64,000 nucleotides of DNA from Hypomesus transpacificus (lineage: Eukaryota; Chordata; Actinopteri; Osmeriformes; Osmeridae): NCBI RefSeq assembly GCF_021917145.1, contig NW_025813700.1, positions 248,001-312,000 of the forward strand, written 5' to 3'. Each line of letters starts with the position of its first letter. The first letter of the stretch is position 1. Positions 61,301-64,000 of this stretch are shown here, in pieces. A program made the translations under genes and the position numbers. The notes beneath the pieces are model-generated. The model ran no database searches, was not told the DNA's origin, and worked only from the letters and a program-made list of their open reading frames with translations.

Positions 61301-64000
61301 CCGCCGCCTGGACGTCCGTGATACGCTGCAAACCCAAACAGACACTTTGACTGATTGTTCCGTCTTCCACGGCTGTTGGCGCCATCTATCTAATGCCTCC
61401 TGTTTCCGGACTGTTCCCCTCAGGTTGTTTACGTGACGGCCACTTTCCCCTACTTTGTCCTCATCGTTTTGATCATCCGAGGGGCCACGCTTGAAGGGTC
61501 CCTGCAGGGGGTGGCCTTCTACTTGACGCCTGACTGGGAAAGGCTGGCCAGGGCACAGGTACAGCCCCTAGTCCCGACCTGATGGGCGGGTATAGCTATA
61601 GATAACAATACAAAGCACAGTAACATAGCAACTATCAAGTCTCCAGTTCAATTTGTTTCCTCTTTCCTTGTACGCAATTAAGTTGATTGTGTGTTCCACT
61701 GCTGCACAGGTGTGGAACGATGCAGCATCGCAGATCTTTTACTCTCTGGGCATTGGTTTTGGAGGGTTGCTTTCCATGGCATCCTATAATAAGTTTGACA
61801 ACAATGTGATCAGGTTTGTCCTTGTATCTTCTCTATACTGTACATACGACTGGCCAAAGACACGGTGTGTGTGTGTGGCTAAAAATATGATGATTTCAGG
61901 GACACTCTGGTGATCACCATAGGGAACTGCAGCACCAGCTTCTTTGCAGGGTTTGCCATTTTCTCCATTCTGGGTCACATGGCATGGAAGAAGGGAGTTC
62001 CGGTTGGGAAAGTAGCAGACACAGGTAAATGGATGAAACTGCATGTCGTTCCTCAATGTTTGGACACTGGTATTGGTATGAAGGAGGAGTCACATTCAAG
62101 TTTCACCAAGCTATTCTTTGATGTTCTTATTCCAGGCCCTGGTTTGGCGTTTGTTGCTTACCCAGAAGCCCTTGCTTTGCTGCCAGGCTCTGTGTTCTGG
62201 TCCATTCTCTTCTTCCTAATGCTCTTCATGCTGGGCGTCGACACTCTGGTAAGAAATACAGGTCTGGTCACTCCAACCGACAACAGTATCCAAGTGTATT
62301 TGCAAGCTAAAGATATACATTCAATTCCCTTTTTCATTTTTTATGTATTTTTTTTGTTGTCTCCTTGTAGTTTGGAAACATGGAAGCCATCACCACAGCG
62401 TTCGTGGATGAATTTCCCCAGCTCAGAGCAAACCTGAAGCACAAGTCTCTGTTCCTGGCACTGCTGTGTTTTGTCTTTTACTTGATGGGTCTCCTGCTAA
62501 TCACCGACGTGAGTGTGAAATCGGTGAAATTAGGGAGTCAGATGGCTGAGCGGTTAGGGAATCGGGATAGTAATCAGAAGGTTGCCGGTTCGATATAACG
62601 TTTTGTCCTTGGGTAAGGCACTTCACCCTGCCTGCGTCTGGGAATGTCCCTGTACTTACTGTAAGTCGCTCTAGATAAGAGCGTCTGCTAAATGACTAAA
62701 TGTAACTCGGATGTGGCTGTGTCTGTCTGTTTGTGTTGACGACTGTCTTCTTTAAATAGGGAGGCATTTACTGGTTCACCCTTATCGACTCCTTCAGCAC
62801 TAGTTTCGGTCTCATCATCATCACCCTCTTCATGTGTATTGGCATCTCCTTCTTCTACGGTATTACCTTTTATCCATTTGCAATCTCTGATTGGTCAATC
62901 CACAGTCCTTGTGCTAAGCCCTGTTAACATGTACCGGTTTCACCCGTCACACTAGTATTGCCACGTCAGGTGGTCCTCCAATTCATGTTCTGTAGAATCG
63001 GTTTGAGATCTCACCTTTCTTTCTTCTTCTTGGGGTGGGGTCCTGTTTCCACAGGGGTGAACCAGTTTTGTCAAGACATCCTCGACATGATCTGCCGTTG
63101 TCCTCCGTGGTGCAGCAAAGTGCTGCTCTACTTCAAAGCATGTTGGGTATTTTGCACCCCATTTCTACTGCTGGTGAGGACTAATATCATTTCCTGGACT
63201 CATTTCTTTTCCTGAACCATATCATTGATATGATCCTCTCATTTTAGTTGTTGGAAAGTATCTTACTGCTGCATCCTCAGAATGGTGAATAATTCATAGA
63301 CAGACAGGCCGTGACATTCAATCGCCTCTCCCTATTCTGTTTCCCTATTTCTCTCTGTTCCCCTTTATTTTATTGTACTCAGTGTGTAGGTACAGGGTAG
63401 CTCGCTATCTATACACAGTATGTGTAAGTAATAAGCTCTTACATTGGCGACGTGTCAAAACCGTGTTTGTCTGTTTCTTTGCTTTGACCTGGTGTTTCTG
63501 TGTCTGTGCTTTCAGTTTATCCTGACCTATGTCTTCATAGAGATGTACCGCACCCCGCTCCGCTATGGGTCCTATGTGTTCCCTCTATGGGGCAAGGCCT
63601 TGGGGGTGTGCATGGGTGCCACGTGCTGTCTACAGATCCCTATCTGGGCGATTGTAGCTATCTGCAGAGAGTCTGGGACACTAAAAGACGTCAGTACCCA
63701 CCCCCTGCCGTGCACCCATCATCACTGAGGCCGTGTTACACCATGGCTTTCACGTCACTAACAATACAGCTGATCTCTTAAGAGATTGCAATCTACCTTG
63801 GCCCCAACATCGGTCGTACCACCGTGAAAACGGTCATCGACCCAAGTAGCCCATTCTGAAGCGTGTCACTTATTCTTTCCACTCTTTTTTTTTTCTTTGT
63901 GAACGTAGCGTTTCAAGAAATCTATCCGACCTCTGAATTCCTGGAGGGTGAACGACCTGCACAGCGATGGGACGGAGGAGCGAGTGGAGCCCGAGAGAAT
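58392..64000 (+). CDS. SLC6 neutral amino-acid transporter, partial (3' end outside window)
   Basis: Na+/Cl--dependent plasma-membrane symporter of the glycine/ATB0+ branch of SLC6. Exons: 58392-58451, 59279-59504, 60324-60455, 60585-60795, 61156-61294, 61424-61558, 61710-61813, 61900-62024, 62136-62248, 62371-62508, 62760-62859, 63055-63173, 63516-63689, 63909-64000 (open). An in-frame upstream ATG at 58326 would add 22 residues. TM1 is intact ([20 protein letters not shown]). TM3 has [16 protein letters not shown] and TM6 has [18 protein letters not shown]. The TM8-type LGVDTLFGNMEAI is also present, as is a glycosylated loop ([10 protein letters not shown]). It resembles GlyT in TM4-5 ([15 protein letters not shown]) and SLC6A14 in TM6-8; a fish slc6a22-type orphan is likely. 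Substrate is not assigned. Confidence 0.88.
60108..60306 (+). mobile_element. tRNA-derived SINE, full length
   Basis: gggagtcaggtggctgagca head, gtcagttcgattcctggctg B-box, ccttgggcaaggcacttcac middle, ctctggataagagcgtctgc tail, ending aaatgtaaatgtaac. It ends 17 bases before SLC6 exon 3. Confidence 0.92.
62533..62706 (+). mobile_element. tRNA-derived SINE with internal deletion
   Basis: gggagtcagatggctgagcg head, ggttgccggttcgat B-box, then a loss of about 20 bases against other copies, then ccttgggtaaggcacttcac and the tail ctctagataagagcgtctgc. Lies between SLC6 exons 10 and 11. Confidence 0.9.

Overview
This is a vertebrate, almost certainly teleost, nuclear genome segment. It has spliced genes with GT-AG introns, fish olfactory receptors, a fish-type FISNA-NACHT immune gene, many copies of a tRNA-derived fish SINE, and dense GA, GT and CAGA microsatellites. 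I rebuilt the exons by hand from homology, splice sites and reading-frame phase. Each multi-exon model below keeps phase at every junction. The species cannot be fixed from the sequence.

Layout, left to right. (1) 1-9 kb: two intact olfactory receptor genes (+), each with a leader exon upstream of a single coding exon. The region also holds SINE and MITE copies and a duplicated non-coding block (4.85 and 8.4 kb). The second block is followed by a TATA box and splice donor with no receptor behind them. (2) 9.2-27.4 kb (-): CNKSR2, a neuronal Ras/Raf scaffold (SAM, CRIC, PDZ, PH) in 21 coding exons, with microsatellite-rich introns. (3) 29.6-33.1 kb (+): an NLR with N-terminal peptide repeats, PYD, FISNA and NACHT but no visible leucine-rich repeats. 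(4) 33.9-35.1 kb (-): IL18BP-like secreted Ig protein, convergent with the NLR. (5) 36.2-40.4 kb (-): RNF121, an ER/Golgi membrane E3 ligase. (6) 40.8-43.2 kb (+): XNDC1, an XRCC1 N-terminal-domain protein with two C-terminal zinc fingers, head to head with RNF121. (7) 44.0-49.2 kb (+): TRPC2, the pheromone-transduction channel. (8) 50.8-56.7 kb (-): RRM1, ribonucleotide reductase large subunit, complete at 792 aa. (9) 58.4 kb to the end (+): an SLC6 amino-acid transporter cut by the window edge.

The order IL18BP-RNF121-XNDC1-TRPC2-RRM1 matches known vertebrate linkage of these genes (RNF121 and IL18BP are neighbours in human; XNDC1 and TRPC2 are neighbours in mouse), which supports the weaker IL18BP call. 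Most genes do not form one pathway. Two neighbourhoods are suggestive: the inflammasome-like NLR beside an IL-18 antagonist, and the chemosensory channel TRPC2 on the same segment as olfactory receptors. No bacterial-type features, CRISPR arrays or rRNA/tRNA genes were seen.
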